Positions 52,782 through 61,238 are shown, counted from the first letter of the stretch. The stretch: 64,000 bases of DNA from Salinibacterium sp. M195 (GCF_019443965.1 NZ_CP040814.1:744001-808000); one strand, 5' to 3'. Made by a program: numbers and translations. Notes: generated from the letters alone by a model not told the origin.

Positions 52782-54008
52782 ATGAGCACGCCAAGCAGCA
52801 CAGAATCTGAGTCCGCGGCGATCCTAGGAGCACCGCTGGTGTTGCCCAGCGGGGTGGTGCTGAAGAACCGTCTGGTGAAGGCTGCGATGTCTGATTCCTT
52901 GGGTGATGGTGCCGGTAATCCGAGCATCCAGCAAGCCCGTCTGTATGAGCGATGGGCTGAGGGCGGCGTCGCGTTGTCGATCATTGGTGAGGTGCAGGTC
53001 GACTCTGGATTTCCCGAAAAGCCGGGGAATCTTGTGCTTGGTTCGCAGTCTGATGACGCCCTGTTGCGGCAATTGACGGATGCGGGCTCTCGTCACGGAA
53101 CGCACGTGTGGCCGCAACTGAGTCACGCCGGAGCGTTAGCGCATCTGCCAGTTTCACAACCAGCCGGGCCATCAGCGCTAGACCTCGACGGCCTGCAGTG
53201 CGATGAGATGTCGGTCGCCAGTATCGAGGCGCTCCCCGCGAGCTATGCCGGGGCGGCGAAGCACGCTCAGTCGGTCGGATTTAGCGGCGTCGAAGTCCAT
53301 GCCGGTCATGGTTTCTTGTTGAGCCAGTTTCTTTCGCCGCTCTTCAACCGCCGCACGGATCACTTTGGGGGTTCCATTCAGAACCGTTGCCGCATCCTGC
53401 TCCAGATCATCAACGAGATTCGCGCCGAGGTTGGCCCGAGCTTTGCGATTGGCGTGAAGATCAACTCGAGCGATCAGTTGGATGGTGGCCTCACCGAAGA
53501 AGACGCGCTCGTCGTTGTCTCGATGCTGGGCGAGCACGGCGTCGACCTGATCGACATCAGCGGCGGCACCTACTTTCCCGGAGCGGCATCCAGTTCTGAC
53601 CGTCGCTCTGCCGGCCCCTATTTTCTCGACTTCGCACGCCGCGCTCGCACCGTGACCGGTGTGCCGCTGATGGTGACGGGTGGTTTCAAGACGCGGCAGG
53701 AGGCAGCCGATGCGGTGTCGTCAGGGGCAGCGGATGTTGTTGGTCTCGCTCGCACGTTGGCGCTCGATCCGTCGCTGCCGACGAAATGGCTCAGCCCTGC
53801 CGGAGGCGATCCCGAGTTTCCTCGTTTCACTTCACCACCGCCCGGCGGAATCACCGCCTGGTTCACAATGCGACTCGACGCTCTCGGCAACGATGCTGCT
53901 GACGCCTACGCTGCGACGGTTGACGAAGCGGTTGACGTCTACGACTCGCGGGATGCCGCTCGCGTCGCGACCTGGAAGCAGGCTTTTGGAGAAACCTCGG
54001 GCTCGTAG
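52782..54008 (+). CDS. NADH:flavin oxidoreductase (Old Yellow Enzyme family)
   Basis: FMN-dependent reductase of 408 residues. N-R-L-V-K-A-A-M-S-D (residues about 29-38), E-V-H-A-G-H-G-F-L-L-S-Q-F-L-S-P (about 168-183), then V-D-L-I-D-I-S-G-G-T near 256 and the phosphate-binding V-T-G-G-F-K near 300. Distinct from the OYE at 47852. ATG at 52782 rather than the GTG three bases earlier. Substrate is unknown. Confidence 0.88.
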   Translation: MSTPSSTESESAAILGAPLVLPSGVVLKNRLVKAAMSDSLGDGAGNPSIQQARLYERWAEGGVALSIIGEVQVDSGFPEKPGNLVLGSQSDDALLRQLTDAGSRHGTHVWPQLSHAGALAHLPVSQPAGPSALDLDGLQCDEMSVASIEALPASYAGAAKHAQSVGFSGVEVHAGHGFLLSQFLSPLFNRRTDHFGGSIQNRCRILLQIINEIRAEVGPSFAIGVKINSSDQLDGGLTEEDALVVVSMLGEHGVDLIDISGGTYFPGAASSSDRRSAGPYFLDFARRARTVTGVPLMVTGGFKTRQEAADAVSSGAADVVGLARTLALDPSLPTKWLSPAGGDPEFPRFTSPPPGGITAWFTMRLDALGNDAADAYAATVDEAVDVYDSRDAARVATWKQAFGETSGS

Positions 54009-54017
54009 TTTTATCCT

Positions 54018-54317
54018 TCATCGGGCGTCACTTCGGGCAACCCTGTGATTGTGCACGGGGATCATAACGAGGCCCGGAAGAAAAAGCAGGACCACGAGGG
54101 CGGAGATCCAAAAGCCGCCCGGCGAGACCGTGGCGACGGCCCCAAAGACGATCAACCCGACGCCTAGGCTGCGCGTGATGATCGAGCCTCGAGGGATCAC
54201 TTTTGGGCGTGTCCAGTAGGGGATGCGCGTGGTGCTATTTGCGCGGATCGTTGCAGCGATTGACCAGAGGAGCAGGGCGGCGCCCACGATCGCTAAGGCC
54301 CAACCAAGGAGATGCAT
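54018..54317 (-). CDS. Small membrane protein of unknown function
   Basis: Uncharacterised 99-residue protein with three hydrophobic segments (about residues 2-20, 45-60 and 68-85) and a basic C-terminus. The ATG at 54317 is used; an upstream in-frame TTG at 54353 adds 12 residues. It ends near the OYE stop, converging with it. No family recognised. Confidence 0.55.
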   Translation of the reverse strand: MHLLGWALAIVGAALLLWSIAATIRANSTTRIPYWTRPKVIPRGSIITRSLGVGLIVFGAVATVSPGGFWISALVVLLFLPGLVMIPVHNHRVARSDAR

Positions 54318-54433
54318 ACCGACGATCAAATCACGCCGGAATTCGGTAAGCAAGCGTCGCTCAGTTTTGGGGCGTCGGCAAATCCGTCGGTGGCGGGAGC
54401 CGGTGCTCGATGTTTCCGCCGCACCCCTGCTCT

Positions 54434-54802
54434 CTAGGCGCGGTCGTGGAGCGTGATCTGGTAGCCGTCGAGGTCAGCGAACGTGAAGGTGCGGCCGAAC
54501 GGACCATCGACAGGCGCTGAGGTGATCGTGATGCCGTCGGCAGCGAGAGTGTCGTGAATGCCGTGAGCGTCGGCGGCGTGCATCCAGATACCGACACCCA
54601 GCCCGAGTTGCGTGACCGAGTCGAGGTCAACGCCGGGGGCGGCGGAACGCACGGCGAATGCTGCCGGGGTGGTGTCGAAGACAATGGCGTGGGGTGGGCC
54701 TGGCTGGCGGGTCAAACCGAGGTACTTTTCGTAGAAGGCGCCTGCGGCGTCGAGGTCGCGAACCTGCAGTGAGATGAAGCCGGGGCCGGATGCGGTGGTC
54801 AT
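54434..54802 (-). CDS. VOC-family (glyoxalase-like) protein
   Basis: Single-module vicinal-oxygen-chelate protein of 122 residues. F-I-S-L-Q-V-R-D-L-D-A-A-G-A-F-Y-E-K-Y-L-G (residues about 9-29) is the first half, and T-F-A-D-L-D-G-Y-Q-I-T-L-H-D near the end the second. The first metal residue, normally His, is Gln/Ser-like here, and E is replaced by Q near the end, so the metal site may be incomplete. It is divergent from the MarR gene across two palindromes, so it is probably the MarR target. Confidence 0.82.
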   Translation of the reverse strand: MTTASGPGFISLQVRDLDAAGAFYEKYLGLTRQPGPPHAIVFDTTPAAFAVRSAAPGVDLDSVTQLGLGVGIWMHAADAHGIHDTLAADGITITSAPVDGPFGRTFTFADLDGYQITLHDRA

Positions 54803-54821
54803 TATGTCTCCTAGATCTTGA

Positions 54822-54837
54822 TGTCAATTAGTTGACA
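54822..54837. promoter_or_regulatory. MarR operator 1
   Basis: Perfect inverted repeat TGTCAA-TTAG-TTGACA, 20 bp from the VOC start, in the divergent VOC-MarR gap. TTGACA could also serve as a minus-35 box. Confidence 0.65.
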
Positions 54838-54849
54838 CGCGTAACTCTA

Positions 54850-54865
54850 TGTCAGAATGTTGACA
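54850..54865. promoter_or_regulatory. MarR operator 2
   Basis: Inverted repeat TGTCAG-AATG-TTGACA, one arm mismatch, ending on the A of the MarR ATG. It lies 28 bp from operator 1 centre to centre, so two dimers could bind almost in phase. Confidence 0.65.
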
Positions 54866-55413
54866 TGCAGCAACAATCATCCGGAATCGATCTGGAAACC
54901 TCGGTGGGATACCTCCTGAAGGAAGCATCAAGCGCGCTTCGGTCTGCGATGGAGGCAGTGCTGCGCCCGCTCGGGATGAGCATCACGCATTACTCGTGCC
55001 TCGAACTCTTAGCGCAGCGACCCGGCCTCTCGAATTCAGAACTGGCCCGAGGCGCCTTCGTCACGCGCCAAGCCATGAACGTGTTGCTGCAGTCTCTCGA
55101 ACGCGACGGGCTCATCACGCGACCCGAGCAGGCTGTTGCCGGGCGAGTGCTCCCGGCCGAACTCACCGCCAGTGGCCGTCGCCAGTTGGCCACCGCCAGC
55201 GCATCCGTCAAAGATGTTGAGGACAGGATGAAGTCCACGCTCAGCATGGGCGAACATGCGATGCTCGGCGACCTGCTGTCGCGGTGCGTGACGTCACTGC
55301 GCGAGCCGCGTGCTGGGGCTGGTGCCGCCGCCGGTGGTGCGGAGCCCAGTATGCCGGCGAACGAGCATCCGGCATCCACGCGTCAGCACGTGCAAGAGCA
55401 GGCACAGTCGTGA
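54865..55413 (+). CDS. MarR-family transcriptional regulator
   Basis: Winged-helix regulator of 182 residues from the ATG at 54865. The MarR fold shows L-R-P-L-G-M-S-I-T-H-Y-S-C-L-E-L-L (residues about 35-51), L-S-N-S-E-L-A-R-G-A-F-V-T-R-Q-A-M-N-V-L-L-Q-S-L-E (recognition helix) and the wing R-D-G-L-I-T-R-P. Its C-terminal 35 residues are an added low-complexity tail, Ala/Gly/Gln rich, longer than usual. The stop overlaps the DUF4166 gene by GTGA. Two TGTCA-type palindromes sit upstream. Confidence 0.9.
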   Translation: MQQQSSGIDLETSVGYLLKEASSALRSAMEAVLRPLGMSITHYSCLELLAQRPGLSNSELARGAFVTRQAMNVLLQSLERDGLITRPEQAVAGRVLPAELTASGRRQLATASASVKDVEDRMKSTLSMGEHAMLGDLLSRCVTSLREPRAGAGAAAGGAEPSMPANEHPASTRQHVQEQAQS

Positions 55414-55991
55414 GCGAATCGGTCTATCGGCGCGTGCTCGGTGCCGAGCTTGATCTGCTGGCACCCGAGCTTCGTCCCTACTTCGACGGCGGTCAACGCG
55501 CCGGCGTCGGCAGCGGTGTGTTCGACGTCGCCGGGTCGCCGCTGCGCATCCTGAAGCCGGTGCTGGCGTTCATGGCGTGGCAGCGCATCCTGTTCCCGGA
55601 GTACGCGCGCAATGTACCCTTCGACGTCGTGAACACCCCCACCGCGGATGGCGGCCTCGGCGCCGTGCGCACCTTCCACTTTCCGGGGCGCGATCGCGCA
55701 TTGCAGGATGAGATGCGCGTAGTTGATGGTCACCTGCACGACTTTTTAGGTCGACGCGGTGGCTTCGAGGTGCGCATGGCACTCACCGTCACGGCTGGCC
55801 GCATGCAGTTGCGCTCCGACCGCCAGTGGTTGCACCTGGCTGGCCTCCGCCTCCGCATCCCCGCGCTCGCCACCGTCACGGTCGACGAATCGTGGGCCGA
55901 CGGACGCCAGCGGGTGGATGTTCGGCTCCACACTCCGTTGCTGGGCGACTGGTTCCGCTACGCCGGGCACTTCACCTACGGCTACAACTAG
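55410..55991 (+). CDS. DUF4166 protein
   Basis: Uncharacterised protein of 193 residues. The DUF4166 core is visible from about residue 20 (L-R-P-Y-F-D-G-G) through F-H-F-P-G-R-D-R-A-L-Q-D-E-M near 88-101. In other bacteria this domain is often fused to NAD-dependent epimerase-like domains; here it stands alone. GTG start at 55410 overlaps the MarR TGA, so it is co-translated with the regulator. Function unknown. Confidence 0.78.
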   Translation: MSESVYRRVLGAELDLLAPELRPYFDGGQRAGVGSGVFDVAGSPLRILKPVLAFMAWQRILFPEYARNVPFDVVNTPTADGGLGAVRTFHFPGRDRALQDEMRVVDGHLHDFLGRRGGFEVRMALTVTAGRMQLRSDRQWLHLAGLRLRIPALATVTVDESWADGRQRVDVRLHTPLLGDWFRYAGHFTYGYN

Positions 55992-56054
55992 AGTTCCGTG
56001 AAATACGAAGGCGACCCGTTTACAACCCGTGATTTCCGGCGCAGTATGGGGTGC

Positions 56055-56393
56055 ATGAACGCACAGCGCGAGTTGCTTCGTATTGAAATCGAACAAGTTG
56101 AAGTCGCGAAACTAGCGAGGATGCTCACCTCGCTGACCACCGGGGTGCCGAATCAAACGCTGCGCTTTGTTGGCCAGGTAGGCGGCGAAACTCGCTACGA
56201 GAGTGGAACCTTCTCCTCCAACCACATGTTCGATCCGATGAACCCGGATGAAGGGTATGCGCCTCGCATGGCCGAGCACCTAGCGAAGATCCGCCAGGAG
56301 ATTGAAGCGGATGGCTGGGTCGAGACCTCTCAAGGCGACCAATCGTGGGCGCTTACTTTCGTGCGACCTGAGGGCGCTGCCGAAGACAACTAG
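56055..56393 (+). CDS. Conserved-looking small protein of unknown function
   Basis: Hypothetical protein of 112 residues from the ATG at 56055. In-frame ATGs at 55998 and 56046 also exist; GGGG just before 56055 is the only ribosome-like site. Predicted secondary structure looks alternating helix and strand. No family motif is recognised. Confidence 0.55.
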   Translation: MNAQRELLRIEIEQVEVAKLARMLTSLTTGVPNQTLRFVGQVGGETRYESGTFSSNHMFDPMNPDEGYAPRMAEHLAKIRQEIEADGWVETSQGDQSWALTFVRPEGAAEDN

Positions 56394-56430
56394 GCCCCGA
56401 GCGCAATCGCCCGTGCGGGCGCGAGTGCCG

Positions 56431-57075
56431 CTAGATCCAACCCTGCTGCCACGCCTTGTCGGCGGCGTCGTGCCGCGAGCGAGCGTCGAGCTTCGTCATC
56501 GCGGATGACAGGTAGTTGCGCACGGTGCCCGGCGCGAGGTGCAGAGCGTCAGCGATTTCCTGCACGCTCATCGTAGAGCGGCTGAACCGCAGCGCGTCAA
56601 GTTCTCGGTCGGTGAGCGGGCAGCGTTCGGCGGTGAGAGCCGTCGCCGCAATTTCGGCATCAATGTAGCGTTTGCCGGCCACGACATCCCGGATCACCGC
56701 GGCTAGATCTTCGGCGGGTGTTGACTTGGGCACAAAACCTGAGACGCGTGCGGCGAGTGCGCGGCGCAGCACCCCGGGTCGCGCATGGCGGGTCACGATG
56801 ACGACCTTCGTTGCCACAGTCGAGAGGATGCGCGTGGCAGCCTCGATGCCGTCGGCCTGGGGCATTTCGAGGTCGAGCAGGCACACATCCGGCTGCAGTT
56901 CAAGAGCTTGCTCCGCCGCCGCGACACCGTTGTCGACGCTCGCGACGACCTCGATATCAGGCTCCAAATTCAGCAGTGCGCTCAGGGCGCCGCGGATGAG
57001 GTGTTCATCGTCGGCGATGAGAAGGCGAATGACGCGGGGCGCTTCGCCCGCCGCACTCTGGCCAGCAGCAGTCAC
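56431..57075 (-). CDS. LuxR-family (NarL-type) response regulator
   Basis: Response regulator of 214 residues. The receiver domain has the acidic D-D-E near residue 21, phosphoacceptor Asp in D-V-C-L-L-D-L-E-M-P near 67, and the V-T-R-H-A-R-P switch region near 97 (Thr/Arg in place of T-x-x-x-x-K). The C-terminal LuxR helix-turn-helix (L-T-D-R-E-L-D-A-L-R-F-S-R, then Q-E-I-A-D-A-L-H-L-A-P-G-T-V-R-N-Y) follows at 155-195. GTG start overlaps the kinase stop by GTGA, so the pair is cognate. Confidence 0.92.
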   Translation of the reverse strand: MTAAGQSAAGEAPRVIRLLIADDEHLIRGALSALLNLEPDIEVVASVDNGVAAAEQALELQPDVCLLDLEMPQADGIEAATRILSTVATKVVIVTRHARPGVLRRALAARVSGFVPKSTPAEDLAAVIRDVVAGKRYIDAEIAATALTAERCPLTDRELDALRFSRSTMSVQEIADALHLAPGTVRNYLSSAMTKLDARSRHDAADKAWQQGWI

Positions 57076-58322
57076 GCTTGTCTCGCCGATGCTGTCACTC
57101 GTGCTCGCGCCGGAATCCGCACGCTCAACTCGAAGCGATCTCCGCTGGCATCGACGTCGGTCGCGAGTTCACCGCCGAGAGCGGCGACGCGGCTGTGGAG
57201 TCCCACAAGCCCGCTACCGGGAGTCTCTCCCGTCGAGGCAGAGCTCCGCAGCTCGTTGTTGCTGATCACGAGGGTGCTCTCGACATCGCTGCTAGCGAGC
57301 CGGATCGACACGTGAGTGGCTTCGCTGTGGCGCAAGATGTTCGTGGTCGCTTCGCGCACTGCCAGCCCTAATGCGCGCCGCACGTCAGCATCCGCTGGCA
57401 TGCTGCCGACAGTCAGCTCGCACTGGGCGCCAGCGGCCGTCAGCACTTCGCGCGCGTTCTCGAGTTCGTTGTCCAGCTCAACCTCGCGATACCCGGCCAC
57501 GAGAGAGCGGGTCTCTTCGAGGGCTTGCTTGGCGATCAGCCGAGTCTCGTGGATGTGTTCGCGGGCTGCCTCGGGGTCAATGGCGAGCATCCGTTCGGCA
57601 AGTTCAGATTTGAGGGCGATGACCTGCAGGTGGTGCCCTTGGATGTCGTGCAGGTCGGAGGCGAAGCGCAGTCGTTCTTCGGCAACAGCGAGTTCGGCGG
57701 CGCTAGAACGGTGACGGTCGAGGGTGGCAACGATGTCCCACCACCAGAGTCCGGAGAAGATCATGATCGGCAGCAGCGCACCGTAGACGATCGTCAGCCA
57801 CGCGTTGTTCATCAATGCAGGACTGGCAGGGTTGCCGAATGCGATGGTCGTGATCACGGGGTGGGCGACAGCGATTCCTAGCCCGGCGATAAGCACGCTC
57901 CAGACTCGACGCCGCGGTACGAGAGGTGCTATCGCGCAGGCGGACATCCACAGGGGGAGCGCGGCGAGAAAGCCCATCTCGGGACGGAACAGTCCGATCA
58001 CCCAGATCGCGGCGGCGGGGGCAATGAGGGCGAACAACCACCACTTATTCGGGATGCCCGCTCCGCGCCCCGTGCGCAAGAACCAGCATCCGCGAATCTG
58101 CGCCGCTGCTGATGCGATGGTCAACACGATCAGGAGACCATCGAGCGGCGAGCCGGAATCCCCAAAATTGTCGAGATTGTTTAAGATCAAAAGTGAATTG
58201 AACACGACGTAGAAGAACACAATTGACGCGAGAGTGTAGTTCCAGGTCGTGCGAACACCACGAGCCTGTTCGCGACCGTGCGGCTGCTCCAGAGGGGGAG
58301 CCGGGTCGGGGCGCAGCCTCAC
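57072..58322 (-). CDS. Sensor histidine kinase (NarL/DesK type, HisKA_3)
   Basis: Membrane kinase of 416 residues from the GTG at 58322. About six hydrophobic helices span residues 25-190, then the HisKA_3 dimerisation helix with the phospho-accepting His in D-L-H-D-I-Q-G-H-H-L-Q, and a HATPase domain with N-I-L-R-H-S-E-A and G-S-G-L-V-G-L. The frame remains open upstream to an ATG at 58445, but the GTG is preferred because it overlaps the stop of a 16-codon upstream reading frame. DesK-like sensors monitor membrane state. The next gene encodes a multidrug exporter family protein, so an envelope-stress role is plausible. Confidence 0.85.
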   Translation of the reverse strand: MRLRPDPAPPLEQPHGREQARGVRTTWNYTLASIVFFYVVFNSLLILNNLDNFGDSGSPLDGLLIVLTIASAAAQIRGCWFLRTGRGAGIPNKWWLFALIAPAAAIWVIGLFRPEMGFLAALPLWMSACAIAPLVPRRRVWSVLIAGLGIAVAHPVITTIAFGNPASPALMNNAWLTIVYGALLPIMIFSGLWWWDIVATLDRHRSSAAELAVAEERLRFASDLHDIQGHHLQVIALKSELAERMLAIDPEAAREHIHETRLIAKQALEETRSLVAGYREVELDNELENAREVLTAAGAQCELTVGSMPADADVRRALGLAVREATTNILRHSEATHVSIRLASSDVESTLVISNNELRSSASTGETPGSGLVGLHSRVAALGGELATDVDASGDRFELSVRIPARARVTASARQA

Positions 58323-58369
58323 GACAACCACCGATTCTGGGCGGGCGCTAACGTGGCTGAGGCGAACAT
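58319..58369 (-). CDS. Possible upstream small ORF (uORF) before the kinase gene
   Basis: A 16-codon frame starts at an ATG preceded by GGGAG (spacing only one base) and stops at a TGA that overlaps the kinase GTG (GTGA). It could couple translation initiation to the kinase start. Whether it is translated is uncertain. Confidence 0.3.
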   Translation of the reverse strand: MFASATLAPAQNRWLS

Positions 58370-58552
58370 GCTCCCAGCGTAGAGCAGTGACATTTGTCAC
58401 GATTGCCGGTGCAAAAATGCAGGGGATTCCGTGACACCGTGCCACTGCCCAGCGCCGAAATTGACGGCGAAGATTGAAAGATCACCGGGCACCTCGGTCG
58501 GTGACCACTCGGATGGATCACATCATCCGCTCGCTTAACCGGAAGGCATGCC

Positions 58553-59026
58553 ATGTACGACACCCTCAGTAATTTCACGTCAGGACTCCCCGAGCTGCTG
58601 CAGTGGGTTGGCGTTATGCTCGCCGCAGCTATTCCATTCGTCGAGTCGTATGGCGGTTCAGTTATTGGGGTGGTTCTCGGCATCAACCCTGTGGTCGTCA
58701 TCGTGGCCGCGATTATCGGCAACGTCGTGTCGATGCTCATCTTCGTGCTGAGCGCGCACGGGGTTCGCTCGAAAGTCACGGGCCGCTCCGAGCCCAAGCC
58801 GGAGTCGCCGCGCCGCGAGAAACTTCGCGCTCGCTTCGACCGTTATGGGGTTGCTGGGGTGAGCCTGCTCGGCCAAACCATTCTGCCGAGCCAGATAACC
58901 TCGGCCGCGATGGTCTCATTCGGCGCATCAAAGAACGCGGTCATTCTGTGGCAAACGATCTCAATCATCATCTGGGGTGTCGCATTTGGTGTGCTCGCCA
59001 CCTTTGGAATCACTATCCTGCGCTGA
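58553..59026 (+). CDS. Small multidrug export protein family membrane protein
   Basis: Integral membrane protein of 157 residues. The family pattern is S-G-L-P-E-L-L-Q-W-V-G-V-M-L-A-A-A-I-P-F-V-E-S-Y-G-G, then N-P-V-V-V-I-V-A-A-I-I-G-N (residues about 35-60) and the long basic loop R-F-D-R-Y-G-V-A-G-V-S-L-L-G-Q near 94-108. Three or four helices. Members of this family are annotated as small multidrug efflux, but the function is not well established. It is divergent from the kinase gene. Confidence 0.82.
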   Translation: MYDTLSNFTSGLPELLQWVGVMLAAAIPFVESYGGSVIGVVLGINPVVVIVAAIIGNVVSMLIFVLSAHGVRSKVTGRSEPKPESPRREKLRARFDRYGVAGVSLLGQTILPSQITSAAMVSFGASKNAVILWQTISIIIWGVAFGVLATFGITILR

Positions 59027-59058
59027 CCTGGTGAGGGGGCCGCAGCGGGGGCTATGCC

Positions 59059-59721
59059 TTAGCAGGCCGCTTCAGCTATGGCCTCAAGCCATTCACCCCA
59101 GTAGAACTTCCACTCCTCGACCTCATCAAAGGTCGGAAGTTGCGAATGTTGGATAGCGATCTGCGTGCGGCCACCGCTTCGTTCTTCGAGCCGGATGATG
59201 GCAGAGCCGGTGCTCATTCCGATTCTGATGGCCTTCGCGGTCAGCTTCGATTTCAGCTCAGTGGCCACTGTGGGGAACAACTCAGCGCGGTCGTCATCGT
59301 CGAGAAGTAGCTGTCGAAGTTCTTCGGCCTCGATCGCGACGGTTGCTGACTTGTTGGCGGTGAAGGTGCCGTCGGGCATCTGGTGGGGAAGTCGGAGTCC
59401 GGTGATCCGTTCGTAGCCGACGGTCACTCCTTGGCTCCACCAGTCGCCAGCGCCGAGGTTGTCATGCACGTGTTTAGCGATAGCGGTGTGGCCGTCAGCG
59501 CGACCCGGGAACTGGTCGATCAGGGCGCACCACTCTTCCCAGCCTTTGCCGGTTCCCGCGCGGATCGCGTCATCGGAGAGCTCCGGTGCGGCAACCCACG
59601 TGCGGGTCGTGGTGGACGGCGCGACTTGGGCCACGAGCATCCGCCGGGCTTCCGCATAGCGCTCGCCGGTGGTCAACATCCGCTCGCGAATTCGACGCTT
59701 GAACGACTCTTGCTTGGTCAC
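59059..59721 (-). CDS. Two-domain protein: DUF4287-like N-terminus plus SRPBCC-like C-terminus
   Basis: Protein of 220 residues. The N-terminal half includes D-A-I-R-A-G-T-G-K-G-W-E-E-W-C-A-L-I-D and H-T-A-I-A-K-H-V-H-D, a DUF4287-type pattern of helical DNA- or metal-binding-like module (family assignment moderate). The C-terminal half has K-S-A-T-V-A-I and a W-x-x-x-L helix near the end of SRPBCC type (E-E-W-K-F-Y-W-G-E-W-L-E-A-I). GTG at 59721 with AAGGAGA is chosen over an earlier ATG at 59775. Function unknown. Confidence 0.7.
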   Translation of the reverse strand: MTKQESFKRRIRERMLTTGERYAEARRMLVAQVAPSTTTRTWVAAPELSDDAIRAGTGKGWEEWCALIDQFPGRADGHTAIAKHVHDNLGAGDWWSQGVTVGYERITGLRLPHQMPDGTFTANKSATVAIEAEELRQLLLDDDDRAELFPTVATELKSKLTAKAIRIGMSTGSAIIRLEERSGGRTQIAIQHSQLPTFDEVEEWKFYWGEWLEAIAEAAC

Positions 59722-60000
59722 GATTTTCTCCTTCAGGTGCCGCTGCGGGGAGGCGAAACAGCAACCCACGCTCACTGTCGCCCGACCGGGGCACTACCTA
59801 AAAGGAATCAGACCAACTGTCGGGCATTCAGGATCCCCTTTGCCTTCCACAGCCGGATCGTGGGTTCCGGAAGAAGGTTCGGCGTGACAGCACGCCATTG
59901 CAGTTTACGGGAGTCGGCCGGATGACGTGTCTGGGAACACTCGGCTCGTCACCGGATGCTTTCGGCGCGCAGAAATCGCTACAAACCAACCCTCTCTTGT

Positions 60001-60025
60001 CTATACCTTGTGACGCAAGGTATAG
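60001..60025. promoter_or_regulatory. PadR operator
   Basis: Perfect inverted repeat CTATACCTT (60001-60009) and AAGGTATAG (60017-60025), 7-bp spacer, ending 8 bp before the PadR ATG. Position and form match autoregulation by PadR-family repressors. Confidence 0.7.
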
Positions 60026-60033
60026 TGATCCGC

Positions 60034-60411
60034 ATGGCCGAGAATCCAGCGAGTACGCAACTCCGACGCGGAGTGGTTGGCCCGTGCATTCTGGCGTTGC
60101 TTTCCACTGGGCCACGGTTCGGTTTGCAGATTGTTCGTGAGCTGAACGAGGTGGGTCAGCTTCTCACTAGCCAGGGAACGGTTTATCCACTGTTGAGTCG
60201 CCTGCAAGAGGCGGGCCAAGTCAGCAGCCACTGGGAAGTGAGCGACACTGAGCGGCCGCGACGCTATTACAGCCTCACGGATGTCGGCCGCCGTGACCTC
60301 GAACTCTTCCGTGAAGACTGGCGCCAATTCTCCGACTCTGTCGGCTCGCTCCTCGAGACCGTCCCCTCCGCATCAGTTCCGAGTGCGTCCATCGAAAGTG
60401 AGCTGCCATGA
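60034..60411 (+). CDS. PadR-family transcriptional regulator
   Basis: Winged-helix repressor of 125 residues. The PadR fold is clear: L-R-R-G-V-V-G-P-C-I-L-A-L-L-S-T-G-P-R-F-G-L-Q-I-V-R-E-L (residues about 10-37), T-S-Q-G-T-V-Y-P-L-L-S-R-L-Q-E-A-G (recognition helix and turn) and the wing R-P-R-R-Y-Y-S-L-T-D-V-G-R-R. A short C-terminal helix dimerises. The ATG at 60034 is used; the frame extends upstream through the operator. It overlaps the HAAS gene by ATGA. Confidence 0.92.
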   Translation: MAENPASTQLRRGVVGPCILALLSTGPRFGLQIVRELNEVGQLLTSQGTVYPLLSRLQEAGQVSSHWEVSDTERPRRYYSLTDVGRRDLELFREDWRQFSDSVGSLLETVPSASVPSASIESELP

Positions 60412-61238
60412 ACCTTGCCGCCGAGCACCCACTAGTAACGTCGTACCTCTCTAAATTCGATGACCTGGCAGCACCACTGTCTTCGGTTCGCCGTCTGGAA
60501 TTGCGCGAAGAAATCGCCAGCCACTTGCGCGAATCCATCCCGGTCGCAGCCTCGAACGCCGAGGCTGCCGCCGTCATCGCTGCGTTTGGGTCGCCCGCTG
60601 AGATTCTCGGGCACGAAGGCATCCCGAACCAGGGCCGCAGTGCTTCTCGCTCATCTCTGAAGCGCCGCCATCCAGTTCTCATCGCAGCGGCGATCGTGAT
60701 CGCCGGCCTCGTGCTGGCCATATTCCTCTGGTTTCCCCGTCCTCAGTCTGCGACTTCACCACAGGCGTCTCAATCATCAGAGGGCCCAGCATCGGTGGTG
60801 AATGAAGACCCGACAGGACCAGCCAGGGTGACCGAGGGCACGGCCTACTTCGAATACCTCGCCGCGATCGAAGCCATGCCCGAGCCGCTACCTAACGGCG
60901 CGGCCTATCCCGACGGCGTGCCAGAAGGGTTGGACTCCGGCCAATCGGGTGACGGAGTTGTTCAGTCTGGACTGGGCGCGACTGTCGCGCACTTCACGTG
61001 GCTGTGTGCGTGGGAGGCCGAATATTTGAGTGCCGCCTCCGAGGACGATGCCGAACGCCAGGTCACCGCGGAAGCGATGCTCGCGCAGTGGCCCAGCTAC
61101 GGTTACGTCCCTGATCAGGATGCCGGCTGGGCATCGAATGTGCTCGAACCGTTGAGCTTTGGTGACGCCACTGGCCTGCAGAAAGACTTCCCGCAGACCT
61201 GCGCGCAGGCCGGCATCCTCAACGTCACAGCCCCGTAG
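60408..61238 (+). CDS. HAAS-domain anchored membrane protein
   Basis: Protein of 276 residues. The N-terminal HAAS signalling domain (residues about 9-65, with Y-L-S-K-F-D-D-L and the helix L-E-L-R-E-E-I-A-S-H-L-R-E-S) is followed by a single hydrophobic helix (about 89-110) and an extracytoplasmic part of about 165 residues that is unlike known domains. PadR-HAAS pairs are common: the PadR repressor controls the HAAS protein. What the outside domain senses or does is unknown. Confidence 0.85.
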   Translation: MNLAAEHPLVTSYLSKFDDLAAPLSSVRRLELREEIASHLRESIPVAASNAEAAAVIAAFGSPAEILGHEGIPNQGRSASRSSLKRRHPVLIAAAIVIAGLVLAIFLWFPRPQSATSPQASQSSEGPASVVNEDPTGPARVTEGTAYFEYLAAIEAMPEPLPNGAAYPDGVPEGLDSGQSGDGVVQSGLGATVAHFTWLCAWEAEYLSAASEDDAERQVTAEAMLAQWPSYGYVPDQDAGWASNVLEPLSFGDATGLQKDFPQTCAQAGILNVTAP

